This document shows positions 8,809 through 17,343 of a DNA stretch of 64,000 nt, one piece after another. Every line of letters starts with the position of its first letter. Positions within the stretch are counted from its first letter, which is position 1. A program made the position numbers and the translations under genes. The notes below the pieces were generated by a model that worked only from the letters and a program-made list of their open reading frames with translations, had not been told where the DNA came from and did no database searches. The stretch comes from Salicibibacter cibarius. Lineage in GTDB: Bacteria; Bacillota; Bacilli; Bacillales; Marinococcaceae. The stretch lies in assembly GCF_016495725.1 (NCBI RefSeq), contig NZ_CP054705.1, forward strand, positions 1,798,001-1,862,000. Direction: 5' to 3'.

Positions 8809-9759
8809 ATGTATCAACCAAAAGATTCATCAAAATCACCGCGATTTAGCGGACCAAGAACGTTTATGAGACTTGAACATATCCGAACGACAGAAGATGT
8901 GGATTTTGTTGTGGCAGGGGTTCCATTTGATACGGCCTCTTCAAACCGGACAGGGCAGCGTTACGGTCCACAGCATATCCGGGATTTTTCAGTGTTGCTC
9001 CGGCCTTACAATCCGGATCAAGACATCAATATTTTTAATTATTGTTCTGGGGTGGATTATGGTGACATTGACATCATACCGGGGAACATTCATAGAACGT
9101 ATGACAATATCGTTGAGCAGCTTGATGAAATTCTTGAAAAGTCGGTTGTTCCCGTATTAATGGGCGGCGATCATTCTATTACGCTAGGACATTTGAGAGC
9201 GTTTGCAAAACATTATGGTCCCGTTGCTCTTGTACATTTTGATTCCCACGGCGATACATGGGACAACTATTTCGGTGAACAGTATATGCACGGAACGCCT
9301 TTTCGCAGAGCCGTTGAAGATGGATTGCTTGATGTTGATCACTCTATTCAAATAGGGATGCGCGGGCCGTTGTACGGTCCTGAAGATATTCAAGATGCGA
9401 GAGACCTCGGCTTTCAGGTGATTACGATGAAGGAAGTTCGGCAGTTAGGCTATGACGAAGTGATGAAACAAATTCATCAAAGGGTAGGGAAGCGACCAGT
9501 ATTCGTTACCTATGATATCGATTTCCTAGACCCAGCTTATGCACCGGGGACGGGAACGCCTGAAGTTGGTGGTCCAACAAGTTATGAGGGGCTAGAGTAT
9601 ATCAGAGGGTTGGATGGTCTCGATATTAAAGGGTTTGATCTTGTTGAGGTTTTGCCGGCATATGACAGCGGCCAAATTACGGCCATTGCCGCATCTTCAG
9701 TAATTTTTGAAATGATCAGTCTGATAGCTATGAAAAAAAGGGCACAGAAAGAAGAGTAA
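8809..9759 (+). CDS. speB: Agmatinase-family ureohydrolase
   Basis: A 316-residue arginase/agmatinase-fold enzyme that would split agmatine (or a similar guanidino compound) into putrescine and urea using two Mn2+ ions. The ligand motifs are visible: GGDHSITLG, HFDSHGDTWD (usual form DAHxD) and TYDIDFLDPAYAPGTGTPE. The last is typical of agmatinases and guanidinobutyrases rather than arginases. AGGAGGA precedes the ATG. Expression from the sigma-54 promoter at 8751 implies a catabolic role instead of the biosynthetic speE-speB setting. Guanidinobutyrase is a real alternative because GABA genes are nearby. Confidence 0.8.
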   Translation: MYQPKDSSKSPRFSGPRTFMRLEHIRTTEDVDFVVAGVPFDTASSNRTGQRYGPQHIRDFSVLLRPYNPDQDINIFNYCSGVDYGDIDIIPGNIHRTYDNIVEQLDEILEKSVVPVLMGGDHSITLGHLRAFAKHYGPVALVHFDSHGDTWDNYFGEQYMHGTPFRRAVEDGLLDVDHSIQIGMRGPLYGPEDIQDARDLGFQVITMKEVRQLGYDEVMKQIHQRVGKRPVFVTYDIDFLDPAYAPGTGTPEVGGPTSYEGLEYIRGLDGLDIKGFDLVEVLPAYDSGQITAIAASSVIFEMISLIAMKKRAQKEE

Positions 9760-9776
9760 CAAAGGATATCACGAGA

Positions 9777-9810
9777 AAAGAACTTCTACGTGTGAAGTTC
9801 TTTCCTTTTT
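9777..9810 (+). terminator. Rho-independent terminator after the agmatinase-like gene
   Basis: AAAGAACTTC (9777-9786) pairs perfectly with GAAGTTCTTT (9794-9803) around a seven-base loop, then CCTTTTT. Confidence 0.85.
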
Positions 9811-9831
9811 ATAATGAAAGGCGGTAGCAAA

Positions 9832-10402
9832 ATGACATGGATTGATTTTATTATTATTATCCTTTATTTCGTTGTCCTCATCGTAGTTAGTATAATAGGC
9901 ACTATAAAAGCAAGAACATCAGAAATGTATATTCTAGCAGGGAGAAATTTAGGTGTTTTTATGCTTTTTGGGTGTATGACGGCTGTCTTTCTTGGTGGTT
10001 CCGCGACAATGGGGTCAGCTCAACTCGGTTATGAAACTGGATTTTCAGGTGTTTGGTTTGTTTTTTCAATGGGACTGGGTATTACGCTATTTGGCCTTCT
10101 TTTACTTAACCGGGTGACTGGCTATAAATTAATGACCATTAGTGAGTTGCTAGGCAAGCTTTTTAATAACCAATCGAAATTGATTGGAGCGCTTGTGTCA
10201 GCTATATATGCTTTAATGGTAAGTGTTACTCAGGTGATTGCGATTGGTGCTCTTTTAAGTGCTATTTTTGACTGGAGGGCTTTCTTCGAGTAATCCGATA
10301 CTATATGGTATCATCGTCAATATCATTGTCATGATCGTTTTATCATTGACAGATCGAGCGAACAAACAAAATGATTGGGCGAACGAAGCGATGAATACGT
10401 GA
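9832..10402 (+). pseudogene. Sodium:solute symporter (SSS family), internally deleted
   Basis: Reading from ATG 9832 (after AAAGGCGG), about 150 residues match the start of an SSS-family symporter: transmembrane 1, the AGRNLG motif, GGSATMGSAQLGYETG, and on into about transmembrane 4. Coding then stops at 10291-10293. A second stretch, read from about 10292 in another frame, gives SNPILYGIIVNIIVMIVLS and ends at TGA 10400-10402. This looks like the last transmembrane helix and charged tail of the same protein. Around 300 middle residues are missing and the two ends are joined near 10,270-10,295. A short membrane protein could still be made but is unlikely to transport. Confidence 0.75.
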
Positions 10403-10521
10403 CCATTGTTTCAAGTGATTCACAATTAAAAGTGAAAGCCTCTTTTAAAAATTGTTGCAACTATGTCTTTCTATGACACAGCCTCTGTACACGGAAAAAG
10501 TTCATGGAGGGAATGATTAAT

Positions 10522-11880
10522 ATGGCAAGCCGAAAAGGAAAATTCAAAAAAGTATTAAACAACTGGGATGTGTTTCTACTATCCTTTGGTGCCATGATCG
10601 GTTGGGGATGGGTGGTTATGTCGGGGACATGGATCACCTCGGCAGGATCTCTTGGTGCAGCACTTGCTTTTGTGATAGGCGGAGTTCTCGTCGTATTCGT
10701 TGGCTTAACTTATGCTGAACTCTCATCCGCGATGCCTTTTGTAGGTGGAGAACATGTCTATGTGGAACGTGCACTTGGAAATAAATCAACTTTTATCGCT
10801 TCCTGGGCGATTACTTTCGGTTATGTATCGGTCATTGCGTTTGAGGCCGTTGCATTGCCAACGGTGATCACATATTTATTTCCAAACTATGAAGTCGGAT
10901 ACATGTGGACCATCGCCGGTTGGGATGTTTACCTTTCATGGGTCATCGTAGGGATGGTCGGGTCAATCATCATGGCAGGGATCAATTATTTCGGCGTTAA
11001 ACCGGCTGCGAAAGTACAAATAATTTTAACCTTGAGTATCTTTATTGTGGGAATTATGCTTATTACAGGCTCCGGTTTTGGTGGAAGTGTTGCAAACATG
11101 GAACCCTTTTTCGTAGATGGTGCAGGTGGTATTATGGCTGTGCTCGTTTTGGTGCCTTTTTTATTCGTCGGCTTTGACGTCATCCCACAAGCGGCTGAAG
11201 AAGCGAATATTGAACCGCGCAAAATAGGGAAACTCCTCATATTATCGGTCGTAGCCGCTATTCTCTTTTATATTGGTGTGACGTTCGCTGTTAGTTTAGC
11301 GTTACCGGCAGCGTCATTAGAAGGCTCTGAATTGGCAACGGCAGATGCGATGGGAGCCGCATTTGGGTCTCCGGTGTTTGCCAATGTTCTTATTCTGGGC
11401 GGAGTTGCCGGGATTTTAACGAGCTGGAATGCGTTTATCGTCGGAGCCACAAGAATCATCTATGCCATGGCTGAGTCAAGAATGTTACCGTCATGGTTTA
11501 GCAAAATTCATCCCAAATATGGAACGCCATCGAATGCTATTATTTTTATTGCAGTATTGTCAGTCGTTAGCCCGCTGCTTGGAGAACCGGCTTTGGACTG
11601 GTTTGCAACTGCAGGTGGACTTGGCATTGTGGTTGCTTATTTCTTGGTAGCGATCTCATTCGTAATCTTACGTCGCCGGGAGCCAGAGATGGAAAGGCCA
11701 TACCGAGCTGGGAACAGTCAATTTATTGGATTTACGGCAATTGTTATGAGTTTTGGGTTCATTGTTCTTTATATGCCCGGTATGCCTTCCGCTTTATTTA
11801 ATATCGAGTGGATCATTGTGTTTGGCTGGTCATTGTTAGGGTTGGTATTTTACCTTAATTTTTTGAGGCAAAAAGGATGA
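10522..11880 (+). CDS. APC-superfamily amino acid permease
   Basis: A 452-residue permease with about 12 transmembrane segments. The N-terminal helix carries the APC feature FGAMIGWGWVVMSG, where the unwound GxG substrate site sits in related carriers. FVGFDVIPQAAEE in the middle is a common APC signature. ATG 10522 is preferred because GGAGGG lies ten bases upstream; ATG 10504 would place that ribosome site inside the gene. The stop overlaps the start of the M20 deacylase (ATGA), so the two are probably translationally coupled and the permease imports that enzyme's substrate. Confidence 0.85.
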   Translation: MASRKGKFKKVLNNWDVFLLSFGAMIGWGWVVMSGTWITSAGSLGAALAFVIGGVLVVFVGLTYAELSSAMPFVGGEHVYVERALGNKSTFIASWAITFGYVSVIAFEAVALPTVITYLFPNYEVGYMWTIAGWDVYLSWVIVGMVGSIIMAGINYFGVKPAAKVQIILTLSIFIVGIMLITGSGFGGSVANMEPFFVDGAGGIMAVLVLVPFLFVGFDVIPQAAEEANIEPRKIGKLLILSVVAAILFYIGVTFAVSLALPAASLEGSELATADAMGAAFGSPVFANVLILGGVAGILTSWNAFIVGATRIIYAMAESRMLPSWFSKIHPKYGTPSNAIIFIAVLSVVSPLLGEPALDWFATAGGLGIVVAYFLVAISFVILRRREPEMERPYRAGNSQFIGFTAIVMSFGFIVLYMPGMPSALFNIEWIIVFGWSLLGLVFYLNFLRQKG

Positions 11881-13163
11881 TAAAAATGACATACTTAAGA
11901 AAACAAATTAAAGCAAAGATCGATGAACAGTGGGAAGAACAGATAAAGTTTCTGCAAACGATTGGAAGATTTAAAAGCACATTAGGGAATGAAGGTTCTT
12001 TACAAAATTACCTCGCTGATTATTTTCAAAATGAAATGCAATTGAGTACAGAAAAAATTATCCCGGATATCAAGGAAATGTCCAAACATCAGGGATTTTC
12101 TCCAGTGGAATGGGGTTACGCAGGACGTCCAGTAGTGGTAGGAACATGGTCGTCAGCCGGGGAGAAAAAGGGAAAAAGTCTGATTTTACAAAGCCATATT
12201 GATGTTGTCCCCGAGGGACCACATGAAGATTGGCGTTATGATCCATGGGGAACGACCATCGAGGGTGATCGGATGTATGGGCGGGGCATCCAGGATATGA
12301 AGTCAGGGATGGCGGCGATGGTATTTGCTGTACGGGCATTGCAATCGCTAGGCATCCAACCGCAAGCAAATATTTATCTGGAAAGCGTGCTGGAAGAAGA
12401 AATTACAGGAAATGGAGCCCTTGCAACATTACTCGCCGGATATAAAGCCGATGCTGCCTTAATTCCCGAGCCTCTCGGTCAACAAGGATTAATTGGCCAA
12501 GTAGGTGTCGTTTGGATGCGTGTGCGCGTGAAAGGAGCAGCTGCTCATGTGGAGCGAGCATCATCAGCGGTTAGCGCGATAGAAAAAGCCTATGTGCTGA
12601 TACAGGCAATTCAAGAGTATCGCACTTATACAAACGAACGCCCGAGACATTCATATTTTAAAGACCATCCTCATCCTCTAAATGTAAACGTAGGGAAAAT
12701 TGACGGGGGTGATTGGACATCAAGCGTGGCGTCCGATTGTACTTTTGAGGTCAGAGTAGGCTTCTACCCCGGGGAAGATCCGCAAACGATCAAGGATGAA
12801 GTAAGCCAATGGTTAATGAATGCAGCCGCGAAAGATGAATGGTTAAAAGAAGAGCCGCCTGAAATTACGTATTATGGTTTTCATGCCGATGGGGTCGCTC
12901 TTGAAAAAGATTTAGACGTGTTTAAAACCCTCGGAAAAGCCCACAGGCATGTTACCGGTGAAGAAATGCAATATTCAACAACAACTGCCACCACGGATGT
13001 ACGTTTTTACAGTGTTTATGATGACATTCCTGCTACTTGCTACGGACCTGACGGCGAGAATATGCACGGTCCTAACGAATGGGTGGACTTGCCGAGTATA
13101 AAACGTGTAACAGAAACGTACGCGAATTTTATTTTGGATTGGTGCAAAGCGAGAAAGGATTAA
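11877..13163 (+). CDS. M20 family deacylase (acetylornithine deacetylase / ArgE-like)
   Basis: A 428-residue zinc metallohydrolase of the ArgE/DapE type. Metal and catalytic motifs are seen in order: LQSHIDVVPEG (His plus Asp), GRGIQDMKSGMAAM (bridging Asp), ESVLEEEITGNGA (Glu-Glu) and LIPEPLG. The C-terminal CYGPDGENMHGPNEW supplies the last His. Such enzymes remove acyl groups from N-acylated amino acids or peptides. Its ATG overlaps the permease stop; a second in-frame ATG at 11886 has an AAAGGATG ribosome site and is equally possible. An N-acetyl amino acid or acetylated polyamine derivative would fit the region, but the substrate is not fixed by sequence. Confidence 0.8.
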   Translation: MIKMTYLRKQIKAKIDEQWEEQIKFLQTIGRFKSTLGNEGSLQNYLADYFQNEMQLSTEKIIPDIKEMSKHQGFSPVEWGYAGRPVVVGTWSSAGEKKGKSLILQSHIDVVPEGPHEDWRYDPWGTTIEGDRMYGRGIQDMKSGMAAMVFAVRALQSLGIQPQANIYLESVLEEEITGNGALATLLAGYKADAALIPEPLGQQGLIGQVGVVWMRVRVKGAAAHVERASSAVSAIEKAYVLIQAIQEYRTYTNERPRHSYFKDHPHPLNVNVGKIDGGDWTSSVASDCTFEVRVGFYPGEDPQTIKDEVSQWLMNAAAKDEWLKEEPPEITYYGFHADGVALEKDLDVFKTLGKAHRHVTGEEMQYSTTTATTDVRFYSVYDDIPATCYGPDGENMHGPNEWVDLPSIKRVTETYANFILDWCKARKD

Positions 13164-13250
13164 ATGAAGGCACCCATGAGAGCGAGCCTTAAGATTACTT
13201 TACTCTCCTCGAAAATGGAAATACATTACTTTTAGAAGGGGTGTTATACT

Positions 13251-13580
13251 GTGGATGAAACAAAAAATATTATTGTAAGCAAAAATAATGAAAGCTATTT
13301 GCCAGATGCAGCATCAAAAGGAGCTGCTTCCAGATGGTTGGAAAGCAAGGATCTACGAATGCGTGTTGTTGTGTACCCCAGCGGTTATGAAGCAGACCAT
13401 GTCTGTTACCAAGGTCACGCTTTTTATATTGACTCTGGAAACATTAAGATCAAGATAGGAGAAGAAATTACAGAATGGAACGAAGGGGATGGATTTATTA
13501 TTCCTGATGAAATACCACATGTCGTTTTCAATCCTAACCAAGAAGAGGCAAAAGTGATTGTTGTTGATCATCATGGTTAA
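13251..13580 (+). CDS. Small cupin-domain protein
   Basis: A 109-residue single-domain cupin. The conserved metal-binding pattern is visible (GHAFYIDSGNIKIKIGEE, then GDGFIIPDEIPHVVFNP with a His in the second motif). Such proteins act as small-molecule binding enzymes or as sensors. The start is GTG 13251 after GAAGGGG. It stands alone after the M20 deacylase gene, 87 bases away, and ends before a terminator. The function is unknown. Confidence 0.7.
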   Translation: MDETKNIIVSKNNESYLPDAASKGAASRWLESKDLRMRVVVYPSGYEADHVCYQGHAFYIDSGNIKIKIGEEITEWNEGDGFIIPDEIPHVVFNPNQEEAKVIVVDHHG

Positions 13581-13659
13581 AATCAGTAGCTGCTATTTAT
13601 CAGTTAGGTTAATGGTTTGATATTATTTCTTCAGAGGGGACATTCATTGGGTAAAGAAA

Positions 13660-13687
13660 GGCCAGGAGTACGATGCTCCTGGCCTCT
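13660..13687 (+). terminator. Terminator after the cupin gene
   Basis: GGCCAGGAG (13660-13668) and CTCCTGGCC (13675-13683) form a strong stem in the gap between convergent genes, followed by TCTTG. The T tract is weak. Confidence 0.6.
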
Positions 13688-13817
13688 TGCGTAAATATGC
13701 AATGAAGAAGCCTCTCTTTTTAGGAAGTCTCCGGACCTTTTCCCTCAATTTGGATTCACTTTTTCCAATATAGGAAACGAACATCCCTTGTTGCTGCATG
13801 GAGACGAGAGGATAGAA

Positions 13818-15272
13818 CTATAACGTTTGTTCTTTTACCTCCTGAACATTTTCGTCGCCATCAATCCGGGACCCGCTCCCATCATCATCTTCATATTCGA
13901 TGGTAAATCCAATATAGCCATATATAATCGCGATGATCGGGCTGAGGAGTACTAAAAATGCATAAGGAGCGTAACTGAATGCGCTTACGCCAAGAGTAGC
14001 GAACATAAACGCTCCGCATGTGTTCCACGGAATAAGCGGGGACGTCATCGTGCCGGCGTCTTCAACGGTTCTTGAAAGATTCTTAAGTTTTAGTCGTCGT
14101 TTTTTATACTCTCCTTCGTACATCCTGGCCGGAAGAATAATCCCGAGATATTGGTCGCATCCGACAACATTTGATGTAAAAGCAGTTGCTACGGTTGTCG
14201 CAATCAAGCTTCCTGTTGATTTGGCGAGCTTGATCAGGCTGTCGACGATGGTTTGAAAAAAACCTGCAGCTTCCAAAACACCACCAAAGCTCATGGCGAT
14301 GATAATCAGGGAAACGGTCCACATCATAGCTTCGATCCCGCCGTTGTTTAATAGATTGTCGAGTGTAGCAGCGCCTGAGTCGATTGCGTATCCTTCCACA
14401 ATGACGCCCATCGCATCACCGATTGGAACGCCCTGGATCAAAATGGCGCAGAAGAGCCCCATTAATGAACCGATCGATAGTGCAGGTATAGCCGGTATTT
14501 TCATCACCATCATGGCGATGACAATCGTGGGAACAATTAAAAGCCAGGGACTGATGATAAACACGTTTGATAGCTGTTGCTGGAGTTCTGTGATCTGTCC
14601 GGTACCGCTACCGGAGGCTGAGATCTGGAAACCTAAAATCGTGTAGAGACCAAGCGCGATGAGAAGGGCCGGAATGGTCGTGAACAACATGTGTTTGATA
14701 TGCTCAAATAGATGAACACCGACAACCCCGGGAGCCAGATTTGTTGTTTCGGATAAAGGGGATATTTTATCTCCGAAGTAAACCCCAGAGATGACAGCGC
14801 CGGCTGCCATTGCCGGATTTATTCCCAAGCCTTCGGCAACTCCCATCAATGCAATCCCAATGGTACCGGCAGCTGTCCACGCGTTTCCGCCGGATAAGGA
14901 TACGATACAGCAAATGAGACAGGCGGCGACAAGGAAGTATCCCGGGGATAAAATGCCAAGACCATAATAGATCATTGTCGGTACGACGCCACCGGCGATC
15001 CATGTGCCGATAATGGTTCCAATGATAATCAAAATGATAATCGCTTGTGTCGCTAACCCGATGGCACGAATCATGCCATCTTCAAGTGTTTTCCAAGTAT
15101 AACCGAGGGAAAGCGCGGCAATCACGGCGACAACCCCGCTTAGAAACAATGGAAAATGCGGATCTTGTTCATATACACCGATACATATAATTAATGCCGC
15201 GATCATGAAGCTGATAGGAATCATTGCGACAAGCAAGGTCGGTTTTCGGGGCTTATTCGCTTCAGCAGTCAT
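13818..15272 (-). CDS. nhaC: NhaC-family Na+/H+ antiporter
   Basis: A 484-residue polytopic membrane protein of the NhaC family. It shows the characteristic GDKISPLSETTNLAPG motif near the middle and about 11-12 hydrophobic helices. NhaC proteins exchange cytoplasmic Na+ for H+, but relatives swap organic substrates such as malate/lactate or tyrosine/tyramine. It is third in a minus-strand operon behind a C45 acyltransferase and a GNAT acetyltransferase under a sigma-54 promoter. That setting suggests a catabolic substrate or amine/amino-acid exchange rather than plain Na+ homeostasis. Confidence 0.8.
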   Translation of the reverse strand: MTAEANKPRKPTLLVAMIPISFMIAALIICIGVYEQDPHFPLFLSGVVAVIAALSLGYTWKTLEDGMIRAIGLATQAIIILIIIGTIIGTWIAGGVVPTMIYYGLGILSPGYFLVAACLICCIVSLSGGNAWTAAGTIGIALMGVAEGLGINPAMAAGAVISGVYFGDKISPLSETTNLAPGVVGVHLFEHIKHMLFTTIPALLIALGLYTILGFQISASGSGTGQITELQQQLSNVFIISPWLLIVPTIVIAMMVMKIPAIPALSIGSLMGLFCAILIQGVPIGDAMGVIVEGYAIDSGAATLDNLLNNGGIEAMMWTVSLIIIAMSFGGVLEAAGFFQTIVDSLIKLAKSTGSLIATTVATAFTSNVVGCDQYLGIILPARMYEGEYKKRRLKLKNLSRTVEDAGTMTSPLIPWNTCGAFMFATLGVSAFSYAPYAFLVLLSPIIAIIYGYIGFTIEYEDDDGSGSRIDGDENVQEVKEQTL

Positions 15273-15322
15273 CGCTATCTCTCCTCAATACGTGTAATAA
15301 GTTGTTTTTATCCACACTTACT

Positions 15323-15958
15323 TTAATCGTTTGGAGCCTTCCATTCCATAAGTGTGGCATTCGTACATGACTCTTTGTCTTCCGGGAGATATCCACGCAT
15401 TATGCGGTGAAAAGTAAAACCATTATTTAGTTGAAACGTCATGACGGGATCATAAATCTTCCTTTTCATAACGTTATCCACATATTCTGATGGTGAATAT
15501 TGATGAGCATATTTATGGTAAAAAGGAATGCGACCCCCTATGACAATACTTTCTAATTGTAGTTGCTGACATAAATCTTTGCGAGCTTGATAGAGTTGTT
15601 TCCCAACTTTCATATGACGATATTTAGATTGAACAACGACTTCAATGCCGTATAAATGGTTAGCCTCTGGATTATGATTATAGATATAACCTTTATTACA
15701 AATGTCATCTAAGGTGTGGTCTTTTTCAAATTGATCTCGCGTCACAATAAGACTTCCCGACGCACCAATGATTGTCCCATTGTATTCCGCACACTGTTGG
15801 CCTTCTGGAAAAATAGAAAGTTGACTCTCATAGTGTTCCAATTTAAAGGCAACGTCCTCGCCAAAACCTTCAACGGCAATCGACCGGATGGTTGGAATGT
15901 CATTTTGAGTGACTGGTCTAATTATGACTTCTTCTGTACTTTCCTTTACCTTATCCAT
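15323..15958 (-). CDS. GNAT family N-acetyltransferase
   Basis: A 211-residue GNAT protein. The acetyl-CoA binding segment is seen as VVQSKYRHMKVGKQLY (the Q/RxxGxG/A region, here with K-V-G-K), after the usual beta-4 strand LYGIEVVV. It overlaps the last eight bases of the upstream C45 acyltransferase gene, implying coupled translation, and is followed by nhaC. The acceptor is unknown. An amino acid or polyamine amine group is plausible, given the neighbouring acyl-transfer enzyme. Confidence 0.75.
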   Translation of the reverse strand: MDKVKESTEEVIIRPVTQNDIPTIRSIAVEGFGEDVAFKLEHYESQLSIFPEGQQCAEYNGTIIGASGSLIVTRDQFEKDHTLDDICNKGYIYNHNPEANHLYGIEVVVQSKYRHMKVGKQLYQARKDLCQQLQLESIVIGGRIPFYHKYAHQYSPSEYVDNVMKRKIYDPVMTFQLNNGFTFHRIMRGYLPEDKESCTNATLMEWKAPND

Positions 15959-17063
15959 TGTTTATCAATCCTTTATTAGAAAAAGTATATTTTTGATACG
16001 GTTGATGGGCAGGCATGCCATCACAGACATAGAGATTTTGTTCGGTAAGATTCATCACAATAGAGAATACGGTTTCTATGCGCCGGTGTTCGGGAACCCG
16101 AGGATTCACATAATGGTTAATGGCGTTTGGGGCATTAAATGTATCGCCCAACCATGTTTGAAACGTTTGCTCGTTAATCTCTCGTCCATCTTGCCGTGCC
16201 ATTTCAATCAGTTGTTCCGCTCTTCGCTTCCTGATTTCTGAGTCACTATACCGGGTGTTGTTGTTGTCTGTGATATTTTTTTGAATCGTTGGAGCACAGA
16301 TATGGTTTGTGTGTACCCCACATGAGGCATCATCGTTCGTAATCGCCATTCCGAAAGGGGAGACTTCTACATGTAAAGCCATTCCCGCGTGTTTACCTTC
16401 ACTATATCCAATGAGGAAGTTTGCTGCCGAGGCCATTTGTCCGTTTTGGATATTTGCCATTGCTTCATGAAGAGATGTAGCATCAAGAATTGAACGAAGA
16501 CCAAGATGAATCGGTAGCGCATCCGTTTTTTTGTCTGTGATCAAAGCATTCAGACAAACTCCTAGCGAGTGATCATTTAATCCGATTTTGCCGATGATGC
16601 CTCCTTCCGTGATCATCATTATATTTGGTTTATTTTCCTGCTTGATTTGGAGCAAAAGAAGACTGTCCTTCTGCGCTCCCTTCCAATCCCAGTTTTCACC
16701 AATGATTGTATCGGAGGTCAGAGGGGGAGAGACACCAATACTTGTGCAACCATCCGAGAAAGATGTATGTGCATCACCGGTAAGTGCAATTTCGCTTCGC
16801 GCATTCAAAGCCAGCACATCTTCCAATTCAAGCCCGGCACCGTCGGCTACGCCTTGCATTTCATCGAGTAAAGATTTATCGAATGCTTCAATGGTTGGCA
16901 GGTGAATCTTAGCCCGTTCCCGTACCGTCTTCCAATCAATATTTTGATAGCCATAAAATAAACGTTCGTAGGTATCCAAACTTTTCAAAATTTCTTTTTT
17001 TCCTTGTTCTCCATGTTGCCTGCCTATTTCTCTAGGTTCGCCTTGTAAATGCAATACTTTCAT
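15951..17063 (-). CDS. C45 family Ntn-hydrolase (acyl-CoA:6-aminopenicillanate acyltransferase-like)
   Basis: A 370-residue protein of the C45 group, self-cleaving N-terminal-nucleophile enzymes that hydrolyse or transfer acyl groups on amines. The nucleophile Cys lies in SDGCTSIGVS near residue 101. It follows the NARSEI segment and precedes IIGENWDW, matching the family's autocleavage site. ATG 17063 is chosen because GAAAGGAG sits just upstream; the longer GTG reading puts that site inside the gene. It is first in an operon with GNAT and NhaC and lies 37 bases from a -24/-12 promoter. An N-acyl amino acid or amide substrate is likely; penicillin itself is not implied. Confidence 0.75.
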   Translation of the reverse strand: MKVLHLQGEPREIGRQHGEQGKKEILKSLDTYERLFYGYQNIDWKTVRERAKIHLPTIEAFDKSLLDEMQGVADGAGLELEDVLALNARSEIALTGDAHTSFSDGCTSIGVSPPLTSDTIIGENWDWKGAQKDSLLLLQIKQENKPNIMMITEGGIIGKIGLNDHSLGVCLNALITDKKTDALPIHLGLRSILDATSLHEAMANIQNGQMASAANFLIGYSEGKHAGMALHVEVSPFGMAITNDDASCGVHTNHICAPTIQKNITDNNNTRYSDSEIRKRRAEQLIEMARQDGREINEQTFQTWLGDTFNAPNAINHYVNPRVPEHRRIETVFSIVMNLTEQNLYVCDGMPAHQPYQKYTFSNKGLINNG

Positions 17064-17099
17064 GGCTTTCTCCTTTCTCACTTTCTACCTTCTTGTAAA

Positions 17100-17115
17100 T
17101 GCAATTATTATGCCA
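17100..17115 (-). promoter_or_regulatory. Sigma-54 (-24/-12) promoter of the C45-GNAT-nhaC operon
   Basis: Read on the minus strand the sequence is TGGCATAATAATTGCA, an exact-spacing RpoN match with one change from consensus (T for C at position 6). It lies 37 bases before the C45 gene start and divergent from activator 2. Confidence 0.85.
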
Positions 17116-17188
17116 TACGTGAATTGTTAGCCACTCAACCGGATACCGCAATGACTTCTTTTATGGAAGCACTTCTATAGCACAAAAA

Positions 17189-17208
17189 ATTATGTAATTT
17201 TGCATAAT
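17189..17208. promoter_or_regulatory. Candidate activator 2 site (ATTATG/CATAAT inverted repeat)
   Basis: ATTATG (17189-17194) and CATAAT (17203-17208) form an inverted repeat about 75 bases upstream of the minus-strand sigma-54 promoter, the usual distance for an enhancer site. The repeat is short and AT-rich, so it is only suggestive. Confidence 0.3.
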
Positions 17209-17343
17209 CCATACATATAAGCATAAACCATCAGATTGTTATCATATCAGTGTTTTTCTACTAATAATTCATCATTCTTATTCAACAATTCCTATTTTTT
17301 ATGCTAAAATGAATAACATACTGTGAGGAAAGGAGCCAAGGGA

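Noticed and set aside
14293-14646. 117-codon frame antisense to nhaC
   Set aside because: Shadow of a real membrane-protein gene.
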